A DNA stretch of 64,000 nucleotides from Palsa-1150 sp964531095 (lineage in GTDB: Bacteria > Myxococcota_A > Polyangia > Polyangiales > Polyangiaceae): the NCBI GenBank assembly GCA_964531095.1, contig CAZHED010000004.1, forward strand, positions 131,479 to 195,478, written 5' to 3'. Positions 34,474-42,970 of this stretch are shown here, one piece after another. Made by a program: the position numbers and the translations under genes. Each line of letters opens with the position of its first letter. Positions within the stretch are counted from its first letter, which is position 1. The notes under the pieces are model-generated. The model saw nothing but the letters and a program-made list of their open reading frames with translations, had not been told where the DNA came from and did not search any database.

Positions 34474-34857
34474 TCAGCTCAAAAGCGGCGTTCGCTCTTC
34501 GTCCGCGAGACGGACGATGCGATTGCTCGCGTCGACGTGCACGACGCGAGGACGGTGTTGGGTCGCCTCTTGGGCGGTCATCCACCCGTAGTTCGCGAGG
34601 ATCACCAAATCGTCGCGTTTGACGAGGTGGGCGGCTGCTCCATTGATGCCGATTTCGCCCGAGCCGCGCTTGCCGGGAATGACGTACGTCGACAGTCGCG
34701 CGCCGTTCGTCACGTCATAGATGTCGATTTTCTCGTTCTCGACGAAACCTGCCGCTTCGATGAGGGCGGCGTCGATGGTGATCGATCCCACGTAGTCGAG
34801 ATCGGCGCGCGTGACGGTCGCGCGGTGGATCTTGCCGAGCAAGAAGTGACGCATCAT
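34474..34857 (-). CDS. panD: Aspartate 1-decarboxylase
   Basis: 127 residues from ATG 34857, which has GGAGG at ideal spacing and puts the self-processing site at Gly24-Ser25 exactly as in E. coli. The proenzyme cleaves itself at that bond to create the pyruvoyl cofactor and then makes beta-alanine for pantothenate and CoA. MMRHFLLGKIHRATVTRADL, YVGSITID and 'GAAAHLVKRDDLVILANY' are conserved. The frame is open further upstream, but that extension is Pro/Arg-rich and has no match. Other pantothenate genes are not nearby. Confidence 0.96.
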   Translation of the reverse strand: MMRHFLLGKIHRATVTRADLDYVGSITIDAALIEAAGFVENEKIDIYDVTNGARLSTYVIPGKRGSGEIGINGAAAHLVKRDDLVILANYGWMTAQEATQHRPRVVHVDASNRIVRLADEERTPLLS

Positions 34858-35074
34858 GTTGGCCTCCGGTCCGGGCCGCCGTGGTGTGGCGGTCCCGGCC
34901 TTGCCCATAAAAGATGGGGCCACGTGAGCCGGGGGTCAATAGCCATGCGGCCTCAGGCGCTTCGCCCTGCCGCGGCGGCCCTCGCAGGTCCGGTTATCCC
35001 GGCGCGGAGGTAGCAACGGACCGGATGCGCTGCGGGAGGCTGAGCGAACGCCGGCCGGGCGCTACACTATAGCC

Positions 35075-35791
35075 GTGCAAGTGGAGTGTCCTCGCTGTCG
35101 GAAGGCCATCGCGGGCGTCGATGTGGACCTCGCGTCGGGCTTGGCCGTGTGCCGTCCGTGCGGTGAAGTGGTCTCACTCGCGGCAGCGCTCGCCGTGGGT
35201 TCGCGCTCCGACGCGCTTGCCGTCGTGCCGGCCGCAGGCGCGCTCTATCGACCCACCGACCTATCGTGGTCGGAGCACGAGCCGACGGCGGGCATCCCGC
35301 GGGTGACGGTCACCCCGTCCCGCCTGGCGGCCACTCCGCTCGTCTTCTCTGCGCTCTTCTGGGACGCGCTCTTTCTGTGCTGGGTTCCGATGCTCGTCGA
35401 GCACCCACCTCCTCTCTTTCTGCTCCTTCCGCTCGTCCATCTTTTCCTTGCGCTGTCGGTGACCCATCGTGCGATCTGCGGGCTCGTGAACTGCACGACC
35501 GTGAGCTTCGAAGACGGCGCATTCACGTTCGAACGCGGGCCCATTCGTCAGGAGGGCGACGTTCACGAGCCAATCGTCAACATCGTCGGGTTCGAGGCCG
35601 TATCGGCGGTGGTGCGGGCGCATGGCAGCGCCTCGCGCGTCAGGTGGGGCCTGCACCTTTTGACCCGCGACGGTCGTGCCGTTCCTCTTCGCTTCGATTT
35701 TGCGGATGCGTTCCACGCGAAGTACGCCGCCGAGCGCCTCCGGCAAATGCTCGCCGACGCGCAGCGCGGGAGTGAGCCTTACAGGGGATAG
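35075..35791 (+). CDS. Zinc-ribbon membrane protein, unknown function
   Basis: 238 residues from GTG 35075. The first 35 residues are a zinc ribbon with two CxxC knuckles (CPRCRK and CRPCGE). Two hydrophobic helices follow at about 105-150 (LFWDALFLCWVPMLV and LFLLLPLVHLFLALSV). After the membrane part, about 90 residues of alternating strands (TTVSFEDGAFTFERGP, 'VRWGLHLLTRDGRAVPLRFD') and a final helix look like a PH-like or small beta domain. Similar layouts are common in Myxococcota but have no assigned role that I know. It converges on glyS, 20 bases away. Confidence 0.72.
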   Translation: MQVECPRCRKAIAGVDVDLASGLAVCRPCGEVVSLAAALAVGSRSDALAVVPAAGALYRPTDLSWSEHEPTAGIPRVTVTPSRLAATPLVFSALFWDALFLCWVPMLVEHPPPLFLLLPLVHLFLALSVTHRAICGLVNCTTVSFEDGAFTFERGPIRQEGDVHEPIVNIVGFEAVSAVVRAHGSASRVRWGLHLLTRDGRAVPLRFDFADAFHAKYAAERLRQMLADAQRGSEPYRG

Positions 35792-35811
35792 CGCGGCAGG
35801 CGCAGCTCAAC

Positions 35812-37929
35812 TCACCCAAGCTTCGAGAAGTCGGCAATCCGCAGCATCGACTGGGCGCCGTGCGCGAGCGTCTCCAGTCGCATTTTGGTAAGTGCGTCCG
35901 CGGGGTCGTTGACCAGCGTCTCGACGAACACCCGATCGAGCTCCAGCGCGAATCGACCCATGGCGACGAGGGCGGAACGCATCGACTGCTCGCTCGTGAG
36001 CCCCCCCGCGATTTGATCCAAGTCTCGGACGAGCCTCTGGATCACGACGTCGTCTGGCTTCTTGCTCGTCGCGAACGCCTCTGGATCGTGAAGCGTGGGC
36101 TGCGCTTCGCGGCTGATGCCCGCGAGGCGCTTGGCGACGATCTTCGCCTTGTCGAGCCACGGCTCGTTGGCGTCCACGACTGCCTGCAGGGCGCGCGCGC
36201 GCGCGAGGGCCGCGACGGCGTTCCGCAGCGCCACCGGCCCGTTGCCGGCGAGCACCGCGTCGGCCACAGAGCCGCTGGTCGCGCTCGCCAGCAGGCCTCG
36301 GAGACGCTCGGTCGCGAACTCTTCGAGCTTGGCGACGATCTCGATCTTCGTCAGGTCGAGCCTGCTCTGTGTGAAGCCGTCGTACGCGAGCGAGACGACG
36401 TCGCTGAACGCGAGCGACGCGTATCCCTGATCGAGCAGCGTACGCAGCACACCGATGCAGGCGCGACGTAAGGCAAACGGGTCGGCGGCTCCGGTCGGCG
36501 CGAGGCCGATGGCAAAGCAGCCGACGAGCGTGTCGAAGCGGTCGGCGAGGGCGATCGCCGCGGACACGTCGTCGCGAGCGACGTCGTCCTGCGCGCCAAC
36601 CGGCTTGTAATGATCGCGAATCGCATCGGCCACCTCACGCGATTCCTTTTGCGCGATCGCATAGGCGCGGCCCATGTGCCCCTGAAGCTCCGGAAACTCG
36701 CCGACCATCAGCGTCAGGAGATCGCATTTGCAGAGGCGGGCGGCGCGGACGATCTCCGCTTTGCGTACGCCGTCGAGATCGAGGGCGTCTCCGATGCGCG
36801 CCGCGAGGCGCTCGATGCGCTCGACCTTCTCGCGCACCGTACCCAGGCGGTGGTGAAACACGATCCCAGCGAGCTTGTCGTAGCGCGCGTCGAGCGGCGT
36901 CTTGCGGTCTTCGTCCCAAAAGAAGCGCGCGTCGGCGAGGCGCGCGCGCATCACCCGGTCCGTGCCTTTGGCGATGAGGTCGGGTCGATTGCACGTGTTG
37001 ACGACGGCGAGGTAGTTCGGCAAGAGCTGGTCGTCGCCGCTCTCGACGCAAAAGTACTTCTGATGGCCGCGCGCGACGGCGCGGATGACGGCCGATGGAA
37101 GAGCGAGGAGAGCGCGGTCGAACGTTCCGGACACGACATACGGCTCCTCGACGAGCGACGCGTTCTCGCTCACGAGCATGGGCTCCTTGTCGTACGTCCC
37201 TCCCAGTGCCCGCGCCGCCGCGTCGACGCGGGACACCATCGCGCGCGTGCGCTCTTCAGGGTCGACCAGCACGTGGCGCGCGCGGAGCTGCTCGACATAG
37301 GTCGCCGGGCTCTCGATCTCGAACGCCTGCGGAGCGAGAAAGCGGTGGCCTCGGGAGCTGCGGGCCCCGTGCGCGCCCGCGAACGAGAACGGCACGACCT
37401 CTTCGCCCAGCAGACCGACGAGCCACTGAACGGGCCGGCCGAATGTCGTGTCGAGGCTTCCCCAGCGCATCGATTTCTTGAAGGGCACGCGCGCGCACAC
37501 GCCTTCGAGCACGCGGCCCAGAAGCTCCATCGCAGGTCGCCCTGCCTCGACGCGGCGAGCGACCACGTACCGCCCGGGCTTCTGCTTGGGGCCTGCGGGT
37601 CGTTCGATGACGGAAAGTGAGGAGACAGCGATCCCGAGCTTGTTTGCGAACGCCTCTGCGGCCTTGGTGGGCTGGCCGTCCTTGAAGGCGGCGGTCTCCG
37701 GAGGGCCCACGACCTCTTCGTCGAGGTCGAGCTGCTTCGCCCGAACGTCACGCACAAAAACGGCGAGCCGTCGGGGCGTGCCGAGAGCCATGGCTTCGCC
37801 GTGCGCCAAGCGTGCCTGCGCGAGCTCCTCGGCGATGATCTTCGGCATAGCGGCGAGCGCGGCGTCGACGAAGGAAGAGGGGAGCTCCTCGGTGCCAATC
37901 TCGAGGAGGAGCGGGAGCGTGGGAGACAT
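35812..37929 (-). CDS. glyS: Glycyl-tRNA synthetase beta subunit
   Basis: 705 residues from ATG 37929; the open frame continues upstream but only as an Arg-rich shadow. The start MSPTLPLLLEIGTEELPSSF is the GlyS signature (LLxEIGTEELP); 'SMRWGSLDTTFGRPVQW', 'NYLAVVNTCNRPD', 'DARFFWDEDRK' and 'ADRFDTLVGCFAIGLAPTGA' confirm it. The beta subunit binds and recognises tRNA-Gly and works only with the alpha subunit GlyQ, normally encoded just upstream. Here the upstream gene is an unrelated exported protein, so glyQ must lie elsewhere. The leader before the ATG is C-rich and has no Shine-Dalgarno. Confidence 0.96.
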   Translation of the reverse strand: MSPTLPLLLEIGTEELPSSFVDAALAAMPKIIAEELAQARLAHGEAMALGTPRRLAVFVRDVRAKQLDLDEEVVGPPETAAFKDGQPTKAAEAFANKLGIAVSSLSVIERPAGPKQKPGRYVVARRVEAGRPAMELLGRVLEGVCARVPFKKSMRWGSLDTTFGRPVQWLVGLLGEEVVPFSFAGAHGARSSRGHRFLAPQAFEIESPATYVEQLRARHVLVDPEERTRAMVSRVDAAARALGGTYDKEPMLVSENASLVEEPYVVSGTFDRALLALPSAVIRAVARGHQKYFCVESGDDQLLPNYLAVVNTCNRPDLIAKGTDRVMRARLADARFFWDEDRKTPLDARYDKLAGIVFHHRLGTVREKVERIERLAARIGDALDLDGVRKAEIVRAARLCKCDLLTLMVGEFPELQGHMGRAYAIAQKESREVADAIRDHYKPVGAQDDVARDDVSAAIALADRFDTLVGCFAIGLAPTGAADPFALRRACIGVLRTLLDQGYASLAFSDVVSLAYDGFTQSRLDLTKIEIVAKLEEFATERLRGLLASATSGSVADAVLAGNGPVALRNAVAALARARALQAVVDANEPWLDKAKIVAKRLAGISREAQPTLHDPEAFATSKKPDDVVIQRLVRDLDQIAGGLTSEQSMRSALVAMGRFALELDRVFVETLVNDPADALTKMRLETLAHGAQSMLRIADFSKLG

Positions 37930-37994
37930 TGGTGGGGGGCGGGCGGGAGGATTAGTGCGAATGAAGCCCGAGGTCGAGGCGATACCGAAGCGCG

Positions 37995-38861
37995 TTAGAA
38001 ACGGCCGCTCACGGTCGCCACGCCGCCGCCGGGATGAGGCGCGAAATCGACCGCCGTGGCCGGGGGCGTCGTCGAGCCGCGCGGGCGGAGGAAGAAGTAC
38101 GCCGCGAAACACGCCGAAACGACGCCGACGCCGAGCGACACGTCCGCGACCGCGAACTGCGTCTTGAGCGAGCTGATCTCCGATGGCGAACAGTGCCCCG
38201 CGCAGCCGCCCGGCCCGTTCCCCTTGTCCCGGTTGAACTGGCCGATGCCCGCGAGCCCGAAATACGTCTCGCTCGCGAATGCGGCGACGGCGACTCCCGT
38301 GAAGATCCACGCCGTGATCGGCGGGCCCGAGCGCGACGCAGCCGGCTCCGGTGCTGGCGGGGCGACCGGGAGTGGCGCGCTCGAGACGAATCGCACCTTG
38401 AGTACGCGGTTCTTCTCGCCCGCGCGAATGACGACATGGTCTTCAACCGGCGAGAAACCAGCGGCCTCGTAGCGGTATAGGTGATCACCGCCGTCTACCG
38501 CGATCGGCAGGCCGTCGAGCTTCGCGACCAGGTCCGTTCCATCGACGGTCACCTTGACGTCCACCAAGTCGTTTCCCTTCTCGTCCGCGGCGTCGATCAC
38601 CACCGTGGGAGCTTTCGCATCGAGGTCGACCAGCCACTGGGCGCACTCTTGCCGGACGATGCTCGGGCACGTTCCGCGCGAGCAGCGCGCGAAGGCATCG
38701 CGCGCGAGCTTGAACTTGCCGTCGTCGCGAAGCTGCTGACCCTGATCGGACGCGCCGATGCATTGCGTCTTCTCGTCGGGGTCCGCCGCTTGCGCGCGAG
38801 CGCTCACGAATGTACCCGCCAGCGCTGCGAAGAGCAGCCCGGCGCGCGCGCGATGCCGCAT
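37995..38861 (-). CDS. Exported protein with PEGA-like domain and transmembrane helices
   Basis: 288 residues from ATG 38861, with GGAGTGAGG upstream. A signal peptide (MRHRARAGLLFAALAGTFVSARAQA in part) is followed by a Cys-containing helical stretch with 'GQQLRDDGKFKLARDAFARC', a TPR-like unit, then a beta segment with 'VKVTVDGTDLVAKLDGLPIAVD' (shortened) and 'YRYEAAGF', which fits a PEGA-like domain. Two hydrophobic segments follow (WIFTGVAVAAFASETYFGLA and VSLGVGVVSACFAAYFFL). This signal-TPR-PEGA-TM arrangement is frequent in Polyangia. Function unknown. It diverges from trmO. Confidence 0.72.
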   Translation of the reverse strand: MRHRARAGLLFAALAGTFVSARAQAADPDEKTQCIGASDQGQQLRDDGKFKLARDAFARCSRGTCPSIVRQECAQWLVDLDAKAPTVVIDAADEKGNDLVDVKVTVDGTDLVAKLDGLPIAVDGGDHLYRYEAAGFSPVEDHVVIRAGEKNRVLKVRFVSSAPLPVAPPAPEPAASRSGPPITAWIFTGVAVAAFASETYFGLAGIGQFNRDKGNGPGGCAGHCSPSEISSLKTQFAVADVSLGVGVVSACFAAYFFLRPRGSTTPPATAVDFAPHPGGGVATVSGRF

Positions 38862-38964
38862 GGGTTTGAGCCTCACTCCCGCTAGGATACAAATCAATCG
38901 TCCTCCGGATCCAGCTAGCGATTGCCGGGCCGGTCCCGAGGCTGCCCACACCGACTCCTGGCCC

Positions 38965-39747
38965 GTGATTCCGCCCGATAACTACGCGTTCTCGCCCATT
39001 GGCATCGTACGCTCGCCGTTCACAGAGCGCGCGGCCGCACCGAGACAGGCCACCCTCGCGGGCGACGTGGCCGGGAGGATCGAGCTCTTTCCCGGCCGCG
39101 GCTACGAGCACGCGCTCGAAGGCCTGGACGCATGGGAGTTTGCGTGGGTCGTTTTCGTGTTCCATAAGAACGTGGAAGAGGCACGCGGTTGGAGAGGCAA
39201 AGTGCTGCCCCCCCGCAGCGGGATCAAGCGCGGCGTCTTTGGAACCCGCTCGCCGCACCGGCCCAACCCGATCGGTCTTAGCGCCGTGCGAATCGAGCGC
39301 GTCGACGGGTGCGTCGTGCACGTCCGCAACGTCGACTTGCTCGATGGTACGCCTGTTCTCGACCTCAAGCCCTACGTCGCCTACGCAGACGCCCATCCAG
39401 GTGCCCGTTCGGGCTGGCTGGAGGCGCCCGACCCCCTTCCGGGCTGGGAGGTCAAATTCTCCGAACACGCCCACGCGCAAGTCGACTGGCTGCGCGACCG
39501 AGGGGTCGACCTCCGCGGGGCCATCGAGGCGGCTCTGGCGCTCGGGCCGCAACCCCACCCCTACCGTCGCATTCGGCCGCAGGGCCCCGGGATGCGTCTC
39601 GCTCTAAAGGATTGGCGCGTGGACTTCGATGTTGTCGAGCGCCGCATCGTCGTGCGCGTGCTTCTCACCGGGTACCGGGCGACGCAGCTCGCGAGCGACC
39701 CGGCGCTCGACGTACACCGGGACTTCGCCGTCCGTTGGACCTCGTAA
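38965..39747 (+). CDS. trmO: tRNA (adenine-N6)-methyltransferase TrmO (TsaA/YaeB family)
   Basis: About 260 residues from GTG 38965; the frame stays open upstream, so the start is tentative. The TsaA beta-barrel is plain: FSPIGIVRSPF, 'LEGLDAWEFAWVVFVFHKN', 'GVFGTRSPHRPNPIGLSAVR' and 'VDLLDGTPVLDLKPYVAYAD'. TrmO uses S-adenosylmethionine to methylate t6A37 of threonine tRNA. A C-terminal extension of about 110 residues follows the core, as in E. coli TrmO, though here it includes 'YRRIRPQGPGMRLALKDWRV', close to the conserved end motif of the family. Confidence 0.9.
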   Translation: MIPPDNYAFSPIGIVRSPFTERAAAPRQATLAGDVAGRIELFPGRGYEHALEGLDAWEFAWVVFVFHKNVEEARGWRGKVLPPRSGIKRGVFGTRSPHRPNPIGLSAVRIERVDGCVVHVRNVDLLDGTPVLDLKPYVAYADAHPGARSGWLEAPDPLPGWEVKFSEHAHAQVDWLRDRGVDLRGAIEAALALGPQPHPYRRIRPQGPGMRLALKDWRVDFDVVERRIVVRVLLTGYRATQLASDPALDVHRDFAVRWTS

Positions 39748-39774
39748 CCTCTCGGACACGCCCCTACACCCGTT

Positions 39775-39987
39775 CTAGGCGCGTCCAGTCGTGATCACTG
39801 GCGTCACGTCGGCCTCTACGTCGGCGGCGCACCTGTCGCACCGCGCGACCATCGGGCCAAGCGAAAGCCTCACGCGAAGTTGCGTCGCGCACGCAGGGCA
39901 TGGGACCCGGACGTACCACCGGCCGCGGCGCTTGAAGACGGAAGAGGCGGCCGCGCATGGCGGCGGGGAGTACTGGGGCGCGTTCAT
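39775..39987 (-). CDS. Small zinc-ribbon protein
   Basis: 70 residues from ATG 39987, chosen because GAGGGGAAG precedes it; the longer frame upstream has no family likeness. The protein has two CxxC knuckles, CPACAT and CDRCAA, 21 residues apart, around a beta strand pair (RWYVRVPCPACATQLRVRLS), which is a classic zinc-ribbon layout. Such small ribbons bind nucleic acids or RNA polymerase partners; nothing more specific can be said. It converges on trmO 27 bases away. Confidence 0.55.
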   Translation of the reverse strand: MNAPQYSPPPCAAASSVFKRRGRWYVRVPCPACATQLRVRLSLGPMVARCDRCAADVEADVTPVITTGRA

Positions 39988-40402
39988 CACTTCCCCTCGG
40001 CGGATCCCCGCCGCGTCAATGGCTACTTCGTGGTGTGGAGAAATGCGCTGAGTTCCGATGGGCACGCCGACTCGCGTGCATCCCGCCGGAGAGTCGGGGT
40101 CGGGCACCGGTTCCCGCCGCACAGATTCGGCGGCGACGGCCTCGGTCGCGATGAGGCCGGTGTCGAAGCGCAGCAGAAGGAAGGCGCGAGCGCTCGCGGT
40201 GCCCATTGCCGTCGGTCATGCACCGCGCATGCGCGGGCGGGCGCGAGCGTGGGTGGCAGCGCTATTTCCGTTGTTCACGAGCAGCACCGCAAGCGCGGCC
40301 GGGCTCGGGGCTGGGCCGCTGCGATGCCTGCGCTGGTCCGGTCATCGCGCTGGTCCCGTCATGAAGCGATCCCGAGCAACATCGGGTACCCTCCCCGGCA
40401 CA
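39988..40402 (+). other. Non-coding stretch between the zinc-ribbon gene and pmbA
   Basis: This 415-base region separates two divergent genes. The pmbA frame stays open through part of it and by chance encodes a hydrophobic run near 40260-40300, but the family match starts at 40403. I see no tRNA, terminator with a T-run, or strong repeat. It presumably holds the promoters for both neighbours. Confidence 0.5.
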
Positions 40403-41797
40403 ATGACTTCACCCCTCGATCGCGAGCTCGCAGACCTGCTCCAGCTCGGCGACGGCATCCTGCGCATGGCCATTGACCGCGGCGGACGCGATTTCGTCGC
40501 CGAGTGTGTTCTCCGATCCGGGGCCGAGCTCTCCGCAAAGGTGCGCAAGGGAGAGCCCGAGCTCGTCGAGGAGGCCGGTACACGCGCGGCTGGGCTGCGG
40601 GTCATCCAGGGCAGGCGGGTCGCGTCGACCTCGACGAGTGACCTAACGGAGGCGGGCATCGAGCGATTCGTCGCCGACGCGATCGAGCTCGTGGCGCTGT
40701 CGCAAGAAGATCCGTTCGCGGGGCCGGCTGATCCGAAGCTACTTTGCGACCCCTCCACGCGGCCCGATCTCGACTTGTACGACCCCGCGGGTGGCTCAGT
40801 CGACGCAGAGCGAGCGATTGCCCTTGCGACCGAGGCGGAGGCAGCGGCGCTCGACTTCGATCCGCGCATCACAAACAGTGAAGGGGCGACGTTCGGGCGC
40901 ACGGCCGGCGGGGTCGCGATGATCTTTTCGAGCGGCTTTCGAGCGGCCTACGCGGGGTCGTACCAGTCGTTGAGCGTCGTCCCGGTCGCCGCGGACGAAG
41001 GCGGAAAGAACCGACGCGGGTATCACTGGACGGCGAGGCGGCACCTCGCCGAACTCGATCCTCCCGGCGACGTCGGTCGAGAGGCGGCGCGTCGCACGCT
41101 GCGCAAGCTCGGCGCCCGCACGGTGCGCAGTTGCGAGGTGCCGGTGGTCTTCGATCCGGACGCGGCCCGCTCGATTCTCGGACTGCTTGCGGGGTGCATC
41201 ATGGGGAGCGCGATCTGGCGCAAGTCGAGCTACCTGGTCGACCGCGAGGGGTCGCTTGTTGCGAGCGAGCTCGTGACGGTCGCCGACGACCCGCTCATCG
41301 CTCGCGCGCCCGGATCGCGAGCGTTCGACGGCGAGGGGATCGCCAGTCGCCGCAACCTCGTCATCGAGAAGGGCGTCCTTCGAACGTATCTCTGCGACAG
41401 CTACTCGGCGCGAAAGCTCGGCCGCGAGAGCACTGCCAGCGCGGCGCGCGGTGGCGGGGCCGGGGTCGGCCCGAGCACGTCGAACTTTGTGCTCCAGCCG
41501 GGCACCGATTCCAACGGCGCGATCGTCAAGGGCACTCGGTCCGGGCTTTACGTCACAGAGATGATGGGATTCGGCTTCAACGCGGTCACGGGAGACTTCT
41601 CGCGGGGTGCGTCTGGTTTCTGGATCGAAGGGGGCGAGATCGCTTACCCCGTGAGCGAAGTGACCATTTCGCTCAACGCCGACGACCTCTGGCAGCGCAT
41701 CGACGCGGTCGGAAGCGACCTCGACATGCGCACCGCCACGGCCTCGCCGACCATCCGGGTCGCGAAGATGACCGTTGCGGGGGGGGCGGCGCCGTGA
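40403..41797 (+). CDS. TldD/PmbA family protein (TldE-like)
   Basis: 464 residues from ATG 40403. The family fold is clear: 'LRSGAELSAKVRKGEPELVEE' (in part), 'SEGATFGRTAGGVAMIFSSG', 'VVFDPDAARSILGLLAG', 'GEGIASRRNLVIEKGVLRTY' and the C-terminal 'GLYVTEMMGFGFNAVTGDFSRGASGFWIE' region. It lacks the HExxxH zinc motif of TldD, so it is of the TldE/PmbA type, which forms a barrel with TldD to degrade unfolded or modified peptides. No tldD gene is nearby. Its stop overlaps the start of a small HTH gene by four bases (GTGA), so both are made together. Confidence 0.88.
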   Translation: MTSPLDRELADLLQLGDGILRMAIDRGGRDFVAECVLRSGAELSAKVRKGEPELVEEAGTRAAGLRVIQGRRVASTSTSDLTEAGIERFVADAIELVALSQEDPFAGPADPKLLCDPSTRPDLDLYDPAGGSVDAERAIALATEAEAAALDFDPRITNSEGATFGRTAGGVAMIFSSGFRAAYAGSYQSLSVVPVAADEGGKNRRGYHWTARRHLAELDPPGDVGREAARRTLRKLGARTVRSCEVPVVFDPDAARSILGLLAGCIMGSAIWRKSSYLVDREGSLVASELVTVADDPLIARAPGSRAFDGEGIASRRNLVIEKGVLRTYLCDSYSARKLGRESTASAARGGGAGVGPSTSNFVLQPGTDSNGAIVKGTRSGLYVTEMMGFGFNAVTGDFSRGASGFWIEGGEIAYPVSEVTISLNADDLWQRIDAVGSDLDMRTATASPTIRVAKMTVAGGAAP

Positions 41798-42129
41798 GCC
41801 CGGATGAGGTCAAAGACCTTCGCAAAGAGCTGTCGTGTACCGCGAAAGAGCTCGCGGCGGCGCTCGGTGTCGAACAGTCGACTGTCCTCGCTTGGGAGAA
41901 GGCTGAGCTTTTTCCCACGCGGGCGTTCATCGACCGAATGGTCGAGCTTCGCGCGAAGGGGCCGGGGGCGATACCGCGCAAGGCGAAAGGGGCCGGAAGC
42001 GATCCCGTCAAATCGCTTGCTGACCCCAAGGTCTGGGAGCTCTTGCGCAAGATTGCCGCGCACAAGAAGCTGCGCGACGAAGTGGCCAAGCTCGCGGAGC
42101 GATACCCCGATCCGGCGAGCGTCGAGTGA
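41794..42129 (+). CDS. Small XRE-type HTH protein
   Basis: 111 residues from GTG 41794, overlapping the pmbA stop by four bases. The N-terminal 55 residues form an XRE/Cro-type helix-turn-helix: 'EVKDLRKELSCTAKELAAAL', 'GVEQSTVLAWEKAELFPTRAF', with the W-E-K and R-x-F-I-D-R-M features of plasmid addiction antitoxins and phage regulators. The C-terminal half is a basic linker and one helix ('VWELLRKIAAHKKLRDEVAK'). Translational coupling to the TldE-like gene suggests a joint role, possibly regulation of that unit. It converges on scpB with seven bases between. Confidence 0.8.
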   Translation: MSPDEVKDLRKELSCTAKELAAALGVEQSTVLAWEKAELFPTRAFIDRMVELRAKGPGAIPRKAKGAGSDPVKSLADPKVWELLRKIAAHKKLRDEVAKLAERYPDPASVE

Positions 42130-42136
42130 ACCAGGC

Positions 42137-42970
42137 TCACTCCTCGATCGCGCGGTCGTCGTCTTCCTCGCGGCCGCTGGACGGCGCCACGGTGTCGTGG
42201 GCTTCGTTTGGCATCGACGGAGCGGCGATTGTGTCACTCGGCGGAGCGAGTCCCGGAGCGGGTTCACCGAGCTCGGCGTCTGCGACGCGCTGCGAATCGT
42301 CGCTGAGCTCCGTGAATTCGCGCAACGTCGGCAGGTCGCGGAGCGATTTTAGCCCGAAAAAGGCGAGGAACTGGGTCGTCGTTCCGTAAAGCAGGGGCCG
42401 TCCCGGCTCGTCTTTCTTTCCGAGAATGCGGACCAGGTCGCGCTCGAGTAGCAATTTCAGGGTCGCCCCGCTGTCGACGCCTCGGATGTCGTCAATCTCG
42501 GGCCGGGTGATCGGCTGGCGGTAGGCGACGATCGCAAGCGTCTCCACTTGCGCTCGCGTGAGCCTCACGGGGCGCTCGCTCGTCAGCTCGCGCACGAATG
42601 GGGCGAATTGCGCGTTTGTTCGAAACAGCCAGCCGCCCGCGATTTCGCTCAGGACGATGCCCCGCTCGGCGTACGTCTCACTCAACTCGGCCAGGAGAGC
42701 TTTGACCTGCTGGACCGGCGCCGACGCGAGCCGCGCGATCTCGCTCGCCTTGTGCGGTTTGTCGCTGGCAAACACGAGCGCTTCGATGAGACCGCGCAAG
42801 TGCACCAGGGGCAGGGCCCGCGCCTGTTCAACCCCCGCGTCCGCGTCCTCCGCCGGAGCGTCGGTGAGGTCCTCCCTCGGCGGACCGTCGCCGTCGGGCG
42901 CGGCCTCCACGGGCACATAGGTCGGCGAAGGGCCTTCGGGGGGCTCTGCCGTGTTCTTTTTGCGGCTCAC
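42137..42970 (-). CDS. scpB: Segregation and condensation protein ScpB
   Basis: 277 residues. The core (about 45-210) is the tandem winged-helix ScpB domain: 'LRGLIEALVFASDKPHKASEIA', 'LLAELSETYAERGIVLSEIAGGWLFRT' in part, 'VRLTRAQVETLAIVAYRQPITRPEI' in part, 'DIRGVDSGATLKLLLERDLV' and 'TTTQFLAFFGLKSLRDLPTL'. ScpB dimers bind the kleisin ScpA and with SMC form the bacterial condensin. The N-terminal 45 and C-terminal 65 residues are acidic, Pro-rich tails not typical of the family. The start overlaps the scpA stop by four bases. Confidence 0.95.
   Translation of the reverse strand: MSRKKNTAEPPEGPSPTYVPVEAAPDGDGPPREDLTDAPAEDADAGVEQARALPLVHLRGLIEALVFASDKPHKASEIARLASAPVQQVKALLAELSETYAERGIVLSEIAGGWLFRTNAQFAPFVRELTSERPVRLTRAQVETLAIVAYRQPITRPEIDDIRGVDSGATLKLLLERDLVRILGKKDEPGRPLLYGTTTQFLAFFGLKSLRDLPTLREFTELSDDSQRVADAELGEPAPGLAPPSDTIAAPSMPNEAHDTVAPSSGREEDDDRAIEE

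Noticed and set aside
40058..40402. Upstream extension of the TldE-like frame with a hydrophobic run like a signal peptide
   Set aside because: TldE proteins are cytosolic and the family match begins at 40403; the extension is Arg-rich and has no ribosome binding site.
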